Part shown: in pieces, positions 54,885 to 63,993 of the stretch
Layout of the letters: every line of letters starts with the position of its first letter
How positions within the stretch are numbered: position 1 is the stretch's first letter
Assembly: GCF_027922425.1 (NCBI RefSeq)
Contig: NZ_BSFQ01000001.1
Location: forward strand, 372,001 to 436,000
DNA: 64,000 nt
Reading direction: 5' to 3'
Source of the DNA: Pseudonocardia halophobica
GTDB taxonomy: Bacteria; Actinomycetota; Actinomycetes; Mycobacteriales; Pseudonocardiaceae
Position numbers and translations under genes: made by a program
The notes under the pieces: generated by a model
Databases searched by the model: none
The model's input: only the letters and a program-made list of their open reading frames with translations
What the model was told of the DNA's origin: nothing

Positions 54885-57296
54885 GTGGCTCCTCCCCGTC
54901 ACCTGGCCCGGCCGATCGGCCTGCTGCTGGGCCTCTGCGTGCTCGCCGGCGTCGTCACGGCGGGGATGGCGTTCCCGTTCGTCGCGGGTGTCGGGCTGGT
55001 CAGCAACGACGCGGGGGACAGCGTCAACTCCACGTCGAGCAGCCTGGTCGAGGGCGGCCTGCCGCTGGCCACCACGCTGACCGACAACGCCGGCCAGCCG
55101 ATCGCCTACATCTTCGACCAGAACCGCACGCAGGTCACCGCGGACGAGATCTCGCCCGCGATGAAGGCCGCGATGGTCGCGATCGAGGACCGCCGCTTCT
55201 ACGAGCACCAGGGCGTCGACTGGCAGGGCACCATCCGCGCGGTGATCGCGAACTCGGCGTCGGGCGACGTCGTGCAGGGCGCGTCCACGCTGACCCAGCA
55301 GTACGTCAAGAACTACACGCTCTACGTCGAGGCGCAGACCGAGGCGGAGCGGCTCAAGGCCACCGAGCAGACGCCGGCGCGCAAGCTCAAGGAGGCGCGG
55401 ATCGCCCTGCAGCTGGAGCGCCAGCTGAGCAAGGAGGAGATCCTCACCCGCTACCTGAACATCGTGTTCTGGGGCAACGGGGCCTACGGCATCGAGAGCG
55501 CCGCCCGCACGTACTTCAACACCAGCGCGAAGAACCTCACCGTCGCGCAGTCCGCGCTGCTCGCGGGCATGGTGCGCAGCACCGCGGCGACCGACCCGGT
55601 GCAGAACCCGCAGGCCGCGCTCGACCGGCGCAACGTCGTCATCGCCCAGATGCGCGACCAGGGGATGATCGACGAGTCGCAGGCCCGCTCGGCCGCGGCC
55701 GAGGGGCTCGGGATCGTCAGCCCGCTCAACACGCGGCCCAACGGCTGCATCGGCGCCGGCGACGCCGGGTTCTTCTGCAAGTACGTCACCCAGTACCTCA
55801 CCGAGGCCGGCTTCTCCGCGGAGCAGATCGGTCGCGGCGGCTACACGATCAAGACCACGCTGGACCGGGACAAGCTCGCCAAGGTCAAGGCCTCGCTCGA
55901 CGCCGAGGTCCCGCCGTCCCAGCCCAACGTCGCCAACGTGATGTCCCTGGTCGAGCCCGGGCAGGACAAGCACAAGGTCCTCGCGATGGCCTCCAGCCGG
56001 ACCTTCGGCCTCGACGCCGACGCGCTGCAGACCAGCTACGGCCTGCCCTACGAGCCGGTCAACCTGGGCGCCGGCTCGGTCTACAAGATCTTCACCGCGG
56101 CCACCGCGCTGGAGAAGGGCCTCGGCATCAACTACCAGATGTCGGTCCCGCCGAGCGGCTACGCGTCGCCGATCTACCTCGACGGCGGGGGCCGGCCGAT
56201 CCCCGTCGCCAACGCGGGCAACTACCCCGAGCGGATGTCCCTGCAGGACGCCCTGGCCACCTCGCCGAACACCGCGTTCATCAAGCTCGAGGAGTTCACC
56301 GGGGTCCCGGACGTCGTCGACATGGCGGTCCGGATGGGCATGAAGTCCCTGGCCACGACCCCCTTCGTCGACCCGGCCACCGGCCGTCGGACGGACCGCT
56401 CGATCGCCGAGGTGACCAAGGCGCAGCGGCAGGCGTCGTTCACCCTGGGCGTCACGCCGACGAGCGTGCTCGAGCTCGCCAACGTCGGCGCCACGATCGC
56501 CAGCTCCGGCAAGTGGTGCCCGCCAAGCCCGATCGACTCGGTCACCGACGCCGCCGGCAACCCGGTGGCGATCACCGAGGCGCCGTGCGAGCAGGTCATT
56601 GAGCCGGGCCTGGCCAACACCCTGTTCACCGGCCTGAGCCACGACGACCTCAACGGCACCTCGGCCGCCGCCGCCCGGCAGGTCGGCTGGAACCGGCCGA
56701 TGGGCGGCAAGACCGGCACCACGCAGCAGCACAAGTCCGCGGCGTTCGTCGGGGTCCTGCCCAACCTGTCCGGCGCGGTGATCACCTTCGACAACTCGAA
56801 CGCGCCCCGGCCGCTGTGCGACGGCGCCGGCTCCCCCTTCGCCTGCCGCAGCGGCAACATCTTCGGCGGCAAGACGCCGGCGGAGACCTGGTTCGGCGCG
56901 GTCAAGCCGATGGTCGACGGCACGCCGGTGATCCCGCTGCCGCCCACGGACGACCGGTACCTGACCGGCGGCGCGGAGAGCCGGGTGCCCGACGTCGTGG
57001 GCCGCGGCCAGAACGACGCGCGCGCGATCCTCGAGCGGGCGGGCTGGACGGTCACCACGCGGACCGTCGACAACCTCGCCACCCGGGGCACGGTCGTCGG
57101 GCAGAGTCCGCGCGGCACCGCGCTGCCGGGTGAGCAGATCACGCTGCAGGTCAGCAGCGGGACCGTGCCGGCCCCGCCGCCCGCGCCCGAGAGCCAGGCT
57201 CCGGGTCAGCCCGGGCCGCCGGGCCAGGAGGGGCAGCCGCCGCAGGAGGGCGACCGGCCCGACGACGGCGGGGACAACGGCGGCGACGGCGGATAG
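54885..57296 (+). CDS. ponA2: Bifunctional class A penicillin-binding protein with PASTA domain (PonA2-like)
   Basis: An 803-residue peptidoglycan synthase. One N-terminal membrane helix, GT51 transglycosylase (EDRRFYEHQGVDW near residue 100; ASTLTQQYVKN) and transpeptidase with SVYK near 400, SPN in ATSPNTAF and KTG in GGKTGTT near 608. A single PASTA domain (about 700-760; VPDVVGRGQNDARAIL) and a Pro/Gly tail follow. Polymerises glycan and cross-links it outside the membrane. GTG at 54885; a frame open to 54339 is a shadow of whiB4. Confidence 0.96.
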   Translation: MAPPRHLARPIGLLLGLCVLAGVVTAGMAFPFVAGVGLVSNDAGDSVNSTSSSLVEGGLPLATTLTDNAGQPIAYIFDQNRTQVTADEISPAMKAAMVAIEDRRFYEHQGVDWQGTIRAVIANSASGDVVQGASTLTQQYVKNYTLYVEAQTEAERLKATEQTPARKLKEARIALQLERQLSKEEILTRYLNIVFWGNGAYGIESAARTYFNTSAKNLTVAQSALLAGMVRSTAATDPVQNPQAALDRRNVVIAQMRDQGMIDESQARSAAAEGLGIVSPLNTRPNGCIGAGDAGFFCKYVTQYLTEAGFSAEQIGRGGYTIKTTLDRDKLAKVKASLDAEVPPSQPNVANVMSLVEPGQDKHKVLAMASSRTFGLDADALQTSYGLPYEPVNLGAGSVYKIFTAATALEKGLGINYQMSVPPSGYASPIYLDGGGRPIPVANAGNYPERMSLQDALATSPNTAFIKLEEFTGVPDVVDMAVRMGMKSLATTPFVDPATGRRTDRSIAEVTKAQRQASFTLGVTPTSVLELANVGATIASSGKWCPPSPIDSVTDAAGNPVAITEAPCEQVIEPGLANTLFTGLSHDDLNGTSAAAARQVGWNRPMGGKTGTTQQHKSAAFVGVLPNLSGAVITFDNSNAPRPLCDGAGSPFACRSGNIFGGKTPAETWFGAVKPMVDGTPVIPLPPTDDRYLTGGAESRVPDVVGRGQNDARAILERAGWTVTTRTVDNLATRGTVVGQSPRGTALPGEQITLQVSSGTVPAPPPAPESQAPGQPGPPGQEGQPPQEGDRPDDGGDNGGDGG

Positions 57297-57309
57297 CCGC
57301 AGGAGGGAT

Positions 57310-57347
57310 CCACAACGCGCGCCAGGCAGGCTGAATGCGCGTTGTGG
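57310..57347. terminator. Hairpin after ponA2, GGATCC-type
   Basis: CCACAACGCGC (57310-57320) pairs exactly with GCGCGTTGTGG (57337-57347), loop 16. It begins 14 bases after the stop and shares GCGTTGTGGATCC-like sequence with the 44.5-kb repeats. Confidence 0.65.
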
Positions 57348-57460
57348 AACCATCATGCGTTGTCAGGCCCTCGAGATCCGCATCGTGGTTCCCCAGTGCG
57401 TGGGGACGCGCCGTCGCGGCAGCGGGTGTGATCGCGTGTTCGGCTCTACGATCGGCGCCC

Positions 57461-58135
57461 ATGGCCGACGTCCACCGCGCCGACGTGCTCGTCCGGTGGG
57501 TCGGCCTGCTCCCTTTCCTCCGCGGGCCGGCCGCGCCCGACCAGCGCCCGGCGCCGGAGACGCCCTGGCAGACGGGCCGCCGCCGCCCCACCCGCACGGC
57601 CGCCGCCGACGCGGTCGTCGATGAGCCCGAGGCCGGTGAGCGGTCCGAGCCGGCCACAGCCGTCGAGCCCGCCGAGCCCCTGACGCCGGCCGACCGGGCC
57701 GAGCCCGACGCGGCCGTCGACGAGTCCGAGCCCGTCGAGCACCCCGATCAGCCCGAACCCCCTGCGCGCGCCGAGCAGCAACCACCCCCGCTCCGCCTCC
57801 CCGTCCCCGGCCCACCTCCCGTCCCGGCCGAGGCCCACGCCCTCGACCTGGGTCGGGCCACCCCGGACCCCGAGCCGGTGCCGCTGGTCGACCCGCTCCT
57901 GTTCCGCGCGTTCGCCCGCTCCCCGACGGCCCCACCCGCCCCACCACGCGACCGCCGCCGCGGCGCCGTGATCGACGGGATCGAGCACCGCCCGCCCGTC
58001 CGCCCCGACCCGCAGATCGTCGGGCTGTCGCGGCGGTTGCGCGGGCGCGTCGGATCCCGCGCTTTCGCCCTCGTCTTCGTGGGTATCTACCTGCTCATCC
58101 TGGTCCAGTTGATCGTCGCGCTGATGAACTCCTGA
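57461..58135 (+). CDS. C-terminally membrane-anchored Pro/Ala/Glu-rich protein
   Basis: A 224-residue protein: short hydrophobic-basic start (RWVGLLPFL), a disordered Glu/Pro/Ala-rich centre (about residues 30-165) and a C-terminal membrane helix (about 200-222). ATG at 57461 lies eight bases after a TACGAT -10-like box, with no ribosome site, so it may be leaderless. No family recognised. Confidence 0.68.
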   Translation: MADVHRADVLVRWVGLLPFLRGPAAPDQRPAPETPWQTGRRRPTRTAAADAVVDEPEAGERSEPATAVEPAEPLTPADRAEPDAAVDESEPVEHPDQPEPPARAEQQPPPLRLPVPGPPPVPAEAHALDLGRATPDPEPVPLVDPLLFRAFARSPTAPPAPPRDRRRGAVIDGIEHRPPVRPDPQIVGLSRRLRGRVGSRAFALVFVGIYLLILVQLIVALMNS

Positions 58136-58355
58136 GACCGGCTGCGCGGAGCCCGCGCCGTCCTGTCGGTGCGCCCGTCTACCCTGAGGGCGACGACAGG
58201 GGCCGGCCCGGCTCGCGCGCGGCCCGCCGTCGACCATGCCCGGTCGAGCAGGGATCGGTCGGCGTCGCACGCGAGGGAGGTGACCCGCGATCGGCTCGGA
58301 GAGCGTTCCCGGCGGTCTGACGGGTACGGCCAACCCGGCGCCCACGGCGCACCGC

Positions 58356-60329
58356 GTGCGCAGCGTCCTGGCCATCCCCGCGTTCCGCAGGCTCTGGACC
58401 GTCACGGCCTTCACCGCCACCGGCGAGTGGTTGAGCCTGCTGGCGTTGACGTCCCTGGCCACCCAACTGACCAGCGGCTACGCGGCGCAGAGCTTCGCGC
58501 TCGGCGGGGTGGTCGCCACGAAGCTGCTGCCCGCGCTGCTGCTCGGCCCGATCGCCGGCGCCCTGGCGGACCGCTTCGACCGGCGCCGCGTGATGGTCAC
58601 GTGCGACGTGCTGCGGTTCTGTCTGTTCGTCTCGATCCCGATCGTCGGCTCGCTGTGGTGGCTGTTCGCGGCCACCTTCCTGATCGAGCTGTGCGCGATG
58701 TTCTGGATCCCGGCGAAGGACGCGTCGGTCCCGAACCTGCTCCGCCGCAAGGACCAGGTGGAGACGGCGAACCAGCTTGGCCTCGTCCTCACCTACGGCA
58801 TCTCGGTGCTGATCGCGTCCGGCCTGTTCACCGTGATCTCCAGCATCGGGCACCTGCTCCCGGGCCAGGACGGGCTGACCACGGTCTACATCGCCCTGGT
58901 GCTCGACGGGTGTGCGTTCCTGCTCTCCGCCACCGTCGTGTGGTTCGGGATCAAGGAGATCTCCGGCCGCTCCGGGCCGCGGGAGGGCGAGGAGCAGCCG
59001 GGCTTGATGGCCCTCCTCCGCGAGGGCTTCGCCTACGTCGCCACCACCCCGCTGATCCGCGGCCTCGTGCTCGGCATCATCGGCGCCTTCGCGGCCGGCG
59101 GCGCGGTCATCGCGTCGGCCAAGCTCTACGCGGCCAGCCTCGGCGGTGGCGACGCGGCGTACTCGGTCCTGTTCACCGCAGTGTTCGTCGGCCTGGCGCT
59201 CGGCATGGCGGTGGCGCCGCGGCTCGCGCACCGGCTCCCGCACAACCGGCTGTTCGGCACGGCGATCGTGGGCGCGGGCGTCGCACTGATCGTGGTCGCG
59301 GTGTCCGGGCACCTGTTCATGGCGATTCTGGCCGTCGCGCTCGTCGGCGGGTTCGCGGGCATCGCCTTCCTCACCGGGCTCACGATCATCGGCTCCCAGG
59401 TGTCGGACGACATCCGCGGCCGGATCGTCGCGTTCGTCCAGTCCCTGGTCCGCCTGGTGCTGCTCGGCTCGATGTCGCTGGTCCCGGTCCTGGTCGGGCT
59501 GGTCAGCACGCAGTCGGTCGACCTCTTCGGCGCGCACTTCACGGTCGACGGCACACGGTTCGTGCTGGCCGGCGGCGGTCTGGTCGCCGCGGTCGTCGGC
59601 ACCCTGGCCTACCGGCAGATGGACGAGCGCCGGCTCGAGCCGCTGCTGGGTGATCTCGTCTCGGCGCTGCGGCAGGGCGAGGTCCGCCGCGGCTCCGGCA
59701 CGCTGGTCGCGGTCGAGGGCGCCACGCCCGGGGAGGCCGCCGACCAGGCCGAACGGTTGGCGCGGGCGCTGCGCGAACGGGGCCACGTCGTCGTGGAGCC
59801 GGACGACGGGGAGCGGGACGAGCTGCGCTGGGCCGCCGCCACCCGCGAGGCCCACCTGTCCGGGGCGCGGGCGAAGGCCCTCGCCGCGGCCGCGATCCGG
59901 GCCGACCTGGTCGAACGGGTGATCCGCCCGGCGCTCGACGAGGGCGCGGTCGTCGTCATGGACCGGTTCATGGCCAGCCCGATCGCGCACTTCGGCGTCG
60001 CGGCGGACCGGATGGACGCCGAGCTCGAGCGCGGCGAGCTGGAGCGCCTCGCCGCCTGGGCCACCGGCCGGCTCCGGCCGGACATCACCGTGCTGCTCGA
60101 CCGCGAGGGCGCGAGCGCCGAGTCCGGCGGGGTCGCGGGCGAGGAGCACGTCCGCGTGCAACGGCTGCTGGCCGGGCTGGTCGCGGCCGAGCCCCAGCGG
60201 TACGTCGTGGTCGACGCCGACGGGGCGCCGGACGAGGTCGCCGAGCGGATCCTGACCGGCGTCGGCCCCTCGCTGCCGGAGGCCCCCGAGCAGCCCGAAG
60301 ACATCCCCCGGCCCGCGGTCGAGCCGTGA
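58356..60329 (+). CDS. MFS transporter fused to degenerate thymidylate-kinase domain
   Basis: 657 residues from GTG 58356. Residues about 1-420 are an MFS-like membrane domain (12 segments, GPIAGALADRFDRRRVM loop). Residues about 446-640 match thymidylate kinase (DRFMASPIAH, like DRYxxSxxAY), but the P-loop reads VEGATPGEAADQA instead of GxDGxGKST, so phosphate binding is probably lost. Followed by holB with GTGA overlap, the normal tmk-holB order. A better ribosome site (GAGGGAGGTGA at 58273-58283) lies before an ATC codon at 58290, in frame, 22 codons upstream; the extra residues may be translated. Confidence 0.85.
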   Translation: MRSVLAIPAFRRLWTVTAFTATGEWLSLLALTSLATQLTSGYAAQSFALGGVVATKLLPALLLGPIAGALADRFDRRRVMVTCDVLRFCLFVSIPIVGSLWWLFAATFLIELCAMFWIPAKDASVPNLLRRKDQVETANQLGLVLTYGISVLIASGLFTVISSIGHLLPGQDGLTTVYIALVLDGCAFLLSATVVWFGIKEISGRSGPREGEEQPGLMALLREGFAYVATTPLIRGLVLGIIGAFAAGGAVIASAKLYAASLGGGDAAYSVLFTAVFVGLALGMAVAPRLAHRLPHNRLFGTAIVGAGVALIVVAVSGHLFMAILAVALVGGFAGIAFLTGLTIIGSQVSDDIRGRIVAFVQSLVRLVLLGSMSLVPVLVGLVSTQSVDLFGAHFTVDGTRFVLAGGGLVAAVVGTLAYRQMDERRLEPLLGDLVSALRQGEVRRGSGTLVAVEGATPGEAADQAERLARALRERGHVVVEPDDGERDELRWAAATREAHLSGARAKALAAAAIRADLVERVIRPALDEGAVVVMDRFMASPIAHFGVAADRMDAELERGELERLAAWATGRLRPDITVLLDREGASAESGGVAGEEHVRVQRLLAGLVAAEPQRYVVVDADGAPDEVAERILTGVGPSLPEAPEQPEDIPRPAVEP

Positions 60330-61483
60330 GCTCGCGGGTCTGGCGGGACGTCGTCGGGCAGCCCGCCGCGGTCGAGGAGCTGAGCACCGCCGCGTCCACG
60401 CCGTCGGCGATGACCCACGCCTGGCTGTTCACCGGCCCGCCCGGCTCCGGCCGCTCCAACGCCGCGCGTGCCTTCGCCGCCGCGCTGCAGTGCCCCACGG
60501 GCGGCTGCGGCGAGTGCCAGGCCTGCCACACCGTGCTGGCGGCGACCCATGCGGACGTCCGGGAGGTCGTCCCCGAGGGGCTGTCGATCTCGGTCGCGGA
60601 GATGCGCAACCTCGTGCAGCTCGCCGCCCGCCGCCCGTCCACCGGCGCCTGGCAGATCCTGATCATCACGGATGCGGACCGGCTCACCGAGGGCGCGGCG
60701 AACGCCCTGCTCAAGGCCGTGGAGGAGCCCGCGCCCCAGACCGTGTTCCTGCTCTGCGCACCGTCGGACCACCCCGAGGACGTGCCGATCACGATCCGCT
60801 CCCGGTGCCGCGTCGTCGCACTGCGGACACCGGTGCCGGAGGCGATCGCCGAGGTGCTCGTGGAGCGGGACGGGATCGAGCCCGAGCAGGCGCGGTGGGC
60901 CGCGTCGGTCTCCGGTGGGCACGTCGGCCGGGCCCGGCGGCTCGCCCGGGACGCGGAGGCGCGGGAGCGGCGCGAGCGGATCCTCGGCGTCCCGCTGCGG
61001 CTGCGGCACCTGGGGGACGCGTTCGCCTTCGCCGACGCGCTCGTCCGCTCCGCCGAGTCCGAGGCGGCGGACATGAGCGGCGCCCGGGACGCGGCCGAGC
61101 GCGAGGAGCTCGCCGTCGCGATGGGCGCCGGCGGCACCGGCAAGGGCGTGGCCGCCGCCGCCCGCGGCGCCAAGGCCGCCGAGCGCGAGCTGGAGCGCCG
61201 GCAGAAGTCTCGCAACACCCGCACCCAGCGGGACGCACTGGATCGCGCGCTCGTCGACCTGGCCGGCTTCTACCGGGACGTGCTGGTCGCCGGCACGGCG
61301 GCGGCCGTCGCGCTCGGCAATCCGGACCGCGAGGCGGACATCCGCCAGGCCGCCCGCGAGTGGAGCCCCGAGTCGACGCTGCGCCGGCTGGAGGCCGTGC
61401 TCGCCTGCCGCGAGGCCCTGGAGCTCAACGTGAAGCCGCGGATCGCCGTCGAGGCGATGATGACCGCGCTCCAACAGGGCTGA
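60326..61483 (+). CDS. holB: DNA polymerase III subunit delta'
   Basis: Clamp-loader subunit of 385 residues. N-terminal AAA region with GPPGSGRSNAA, where the usual lysine is arginine, as expected for the non-hydrolysing delta' subunit; zinc module CPTGGCGECQACH near 50-62; DADRLTEGAANALLKAVEEP is the conserved sensor part (given in short). The 100-residue C-terminal collar domain is present. GTG at 60326 overlaps the fusion gene's stop. Confidence 0.93.
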   Translation: MSSRVWRDVVGQPAAVEELSTAASTPSAMTHAWLFTGPPGSGRSNAARAFAAALQCPTGGCGECQACHTVLAATHADVREVVPEGLSISVAEMRNLVQLAARRPSTGAWQILIITDADRLTEGAANALLKAVEEPAPQTVFLLCAPSDHPEDVPITIRSRCRVVALRTPVPEAIAEVLVERDGIEPEQARWAASVSGGHVGRARRLARDAEARERRERILGVPLRLRHLGDAFAFADALVRSAESEAADMSGARDAAEREELAVAMGAGGTGKGVAAAARGAKAAERELERRQKSRNTRTQRDALDRALVDLAGFYRDVLVAGTAAAVALGNPDREADIRQAAREWSPESTLRRLEAVLACREALELNVKPRIAVEAMMTALQQG

Positions 61484-61542
61484 GCCGGGCGTATCACCCG
61501 CCCTCCCCGGCTGCTCTGCCCCTCCGGATCGGAGGAGGAGCC

Positions 61543-62541
61543 GTGGACCGACCGCTCGCCGTCGGCATGACGCCGTTGGAGACCCGTCGCGAGGTGCTGC
61601 TGCACGTGGCGACCCGCGCCGAGGAGCTGGGCTTCTCGCGGGTCTCGCTCGCCGAGGGCTGGGGCCACGACGCGTTCGTGCTGCTCACCGAGATGGCCCT
61701 GCGAACCTCGCGCATCGGCCTGGCCACCGGCGTCGTCAACGTCCTCGGCCGCTCGCCCGCCCAGCTCGCGATGGCCGCCGCGACCCTCGACGAGGTGAGC
61801 GGCGGCCGGTTCCGCCTCGGCCTCGGTGCGGGCAGCCCGGCGCTGGCCGAGGGCCTGCACGGCCGCCCCTTCCGGGAACCGGCGGCGGTGCTCGGCCGCA
61901 CCGTCCGTGAGGTCCGCCGGTTGCTCGACGGCGAGCGGGCCCAGCCGTTGCCCGGGGCCCGCGGCCTGCGCCTGGCGACCCGCCCACCGCACCGGGTCCC
62001 GATCGACGTCGCCGCCCTGGGTACGGCGTCGACCCGGCTGGCCGGGGAGCTCGGCGACGCCTGGTCGCCGTTCCTCGTGCCGCGCTCGGGTCTCAAGGCG
62101 GCTGCCGCGCCGCTCGAGGAGGGCGCCGCCGTGTCGGGACGCCTGCGCCCGGCCGTGAACCCCGGCCTCCCGGCGGCGATCTCGGACGACCCGGCCCACG
62201 CCCACGAAATCGCCGCCTGGTGGGTCGGCTTCTACCTGACCTCGATGGGCCCGCTGTACGCGTCCACGCTGCGCCGGCTCGGCCTCGGCGGACTCGTCGA
62301 CGACGTCCTGGCCGCGAACCCGGCCCCCGGCACGACCGTCGTCCCCGACTCGGCCGGCGCGCTGCTCGACGAGCTGGTGTTGTGGGGCGAGCCGGCGGCG
62401 GCCCGGGCCCTGCTCGCGCAGTGGTACGAGGCCGGCGTCGACGAGCCCACGATCGTCCTCCCGCCCGGCCGGCCGCTCGACGAGCTGGACCTGATCCTGG
62501 AGTCGACGAGCCCGCTGATTGGGGCGGGGCCGCGCGGGTAG
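61543..62541 (+). CDS. LLM-class flavin-dependent oxidoreductase
   Basis: A 332-residue luciferase-like TIM-barrel protein that uses F420 or FMN. Family stretches: AEELGFSRVSLAEGWGHDAF, TSRIGLATGVVNVLGRSPAQLAMAAATL in short, GRFRLGLGAGSP, and GTASTRLAGELGDAW in the cofactor-facing wall. The substrate is unknown. GTG at 61543 follows GGAGGAGGAG. Confidence 0.87.
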   Translation: MDRPLAVGMTPLETRREVLLHVATRAEELGFSRVSLAEGWGHDAFVLLTEMALRTSRIGLATGVVNVLGRSPAQLAMAAATLDEVSGGRFRLGLGAGSPALAEGLHGRPFREPAAVLGRTVREVRRLLDGERAQPLPGARGLRLATRPPHRVPIDVAALGTASTRLAGELGDAWSPFLVPRSGLKAAAAPLEEGAAVSGRLRPAVNPGLPAAISDDPAHAHEIAAWWVGFYLTSMGPLYASTLRRLGLGGLVDDVLAANPAPGTTVVPDSAGALLDELVLWGEPAAARALLAQWYEAGVDEPTIVLPPGRPLDELDLILESTSPLIGAGPRG

Positions 62542-62550
62542 CCGGGGGGC

Positions 62551-62949
62551 ATGGAGGACAACCACATCCGCCACGACCTGACCCGGCAGTTCGTCGCCGC
62601 CCTGCGCAAGTCGGAGCAGGACAACGACGTCGACGACCTCACAGCCCTCTTCGCCGACGACGCCGAGCTCTTCCGGCTCGACGGCGGGGGTCCGCGCCGC
62701 GGCGAGGCGCGCACGTTCTGGGAGCAGTACCGTGCCCAGTTCGGCGAGGTCCGGACCCAGTTCACCAACGTCGTCGAGAGCGACGACGAGGCCGCGCTGG
62801 AGTGGCAGAGCACCGGCACCCGGCCGAACGGCCACGACTTCCGCTACGAGGGCTCGACCTTCGTGACCTTCGACGGCGACAAGATCACCAGCCTGCGTAC
62901 GTACTACGACACCGCCGCATTCGTCGACGTCCCGGCCGGCAGCCGTTAG
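62551..62949 (+). CDS. SnoaL/NTF2-like protein
   Basis: A 132-residue small cone-fold protein of the NTF2-like/SnoaL group: helix LTRQFVAALRKSEQDNDVDDLTALFADDAEL in part, then RGEARTFWEQYRAQF and a strand-rich end with WQSTGTRPNG. Members include isomerases, hydrolases and ligand-binding proteins; the active aspartate cannot be told. It starts nine bases after the LLM gene, so the two are probably one operon. Confidence 0.85.
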   Translation: MEDNHIRHDLTRQFVAALRKSEQDNDVDDLTALFADDAELFRLDGGGPRRGEARTFWEQYRAQFGEVRTQFTNVVESDDEAALEWQSTGTRPNGHDFRYEGSTFVTFDGDKITSLRTYYDTAAFVDVPAGSR

Positions 62950-63031
62950 CGCACGGGCTGCAGCCTGACCCTTCCGCACGCCGTCGACCTCGATCTCCGC
63001 GACCTTCTGCTCCTGGCGTGATCAGCACTGA

Positions 63032-63795
63032 TCAGCCGGGCAGGATCGCCGTCAGCCACTGCTCGAACCCGGGGCTGGTGGGCGGCCAGAGCCAGGCCAG
63101 GGCCAGCTGCGCGAGCACGGTGACGGCGAGCGTGCGGCTCGTCCTCGGCCCGCTGTCCCGCGGGATCGACATGAGCGCGACCAGCGTGAACAGCACGTAC
63201 GCGGTGACCGGGGTGTACCGCAGCCCGACCCACACCGCCAGGATCGACGCCAGCACCGACACCGCGTAGCAGCCCGCGTCGGTGTCGGCGGCTGGGACGG
63301 GCGGCAGCAGCAACGACGCGAGGCCAACATCGTCACCGTCTCCCGATACCCCGCGTGCAGCGCCTGGACGATGTCCCAGTCCGTGGTCACGGCCAGGACG
63401 ACCGGCGCGTTCAATCGCTGCTCGATCTGCCGGCGCCGCTCCTCCGTGGGCCGCTCGGACGTCGCGACGAGCACGGTCTCCCTGCCGTGCCTGGCCGCCG
63501 CCTCGCGCCGGACCGGGAACCATCCCTCGGCGCCGAGCTCCTGCGGGTCGAGGCCGTCGAGAAGATCGTGGTCGATGCCGGTGTCGGCGAGGTCGACGTA
63601 CCCGCACTCCCACGTCCGCGCCAGCAGCCGGTACAGCTCGGTCCGCTTCACCAGCCCCGCGGCGACCAGCACCGCCCCGATCCGCGCCCCGTCGCGGGCG
63701 GACACCTCGACCGCCCAGTCCCGCTGCTCCGCGCTGATCCGCCCCTCGGCGACCAGCACGTCCCCGATCCGCATGTCCGTGCCGACCGTCGTCAT
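63032..63795 (-). pseudogene. Frameshifted MshEN-domain protein with membrane C-terminus
   Basis: ATG at 63795 opens a good MshEN (GspE N-terminal-like) domain: RIGDVLVAEGRISAEQRDWAV, then a second module and HAGYRETVTMLAS near residue 157. In this frame the rest (63052-63300) reads like Arg/Cys shadow text. A second frame continues sensibly from about 63330 as LLLPPVPAADTDAG, two membrane helices, and stops at 63032 (FEQWLTAILPG). So one frameshift splits the gene. In other actinobacteria MshEN is followed by a glycosyltransferase domain, which is absent here. Confidence 0.55.
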
Positions 63796-63919
63796 GATCC
63801 GAGCATCGTGGGAGCGATGACGCGCGACATTCCTGACGTGCGAAGACGACCCGACCGAGTGACGGGGTGGGGGCCGGGTCGCCGGTCCGGGGGCGGTGGG
63901 TAGACTGACGTCGCACCAC

Positions 63920-63993
63920 GCCGCCTTAGCTCAGTCGGTTAGAGCGACGCACTCGTAATGCGTAGGTCTGGGGTTCGACTCCCCAAGGCGGCT
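63920..63993 (+). tRNA. tRNA-Thr (anticodon CGU)
   Basis: 74-nt cloverleaf. Acceptor GCCGCCT pairs with AGGCGGC; D arm AGCTCAGTCGGTTAGAGC; anticodon arm ACGCA-CTCGTAA-TGCGT with CGT at the centre; T arm TGGGG-TTCGACT-CCCCA; discriminator T. CCA is not encoded. Confidence 0.97.

Noticed and set aside
63052..63795. Type II/IV pilus assembly ATPase
   Set aside because: Only the MshEN-type N-terminal domain is present; no Walker motifs follow.
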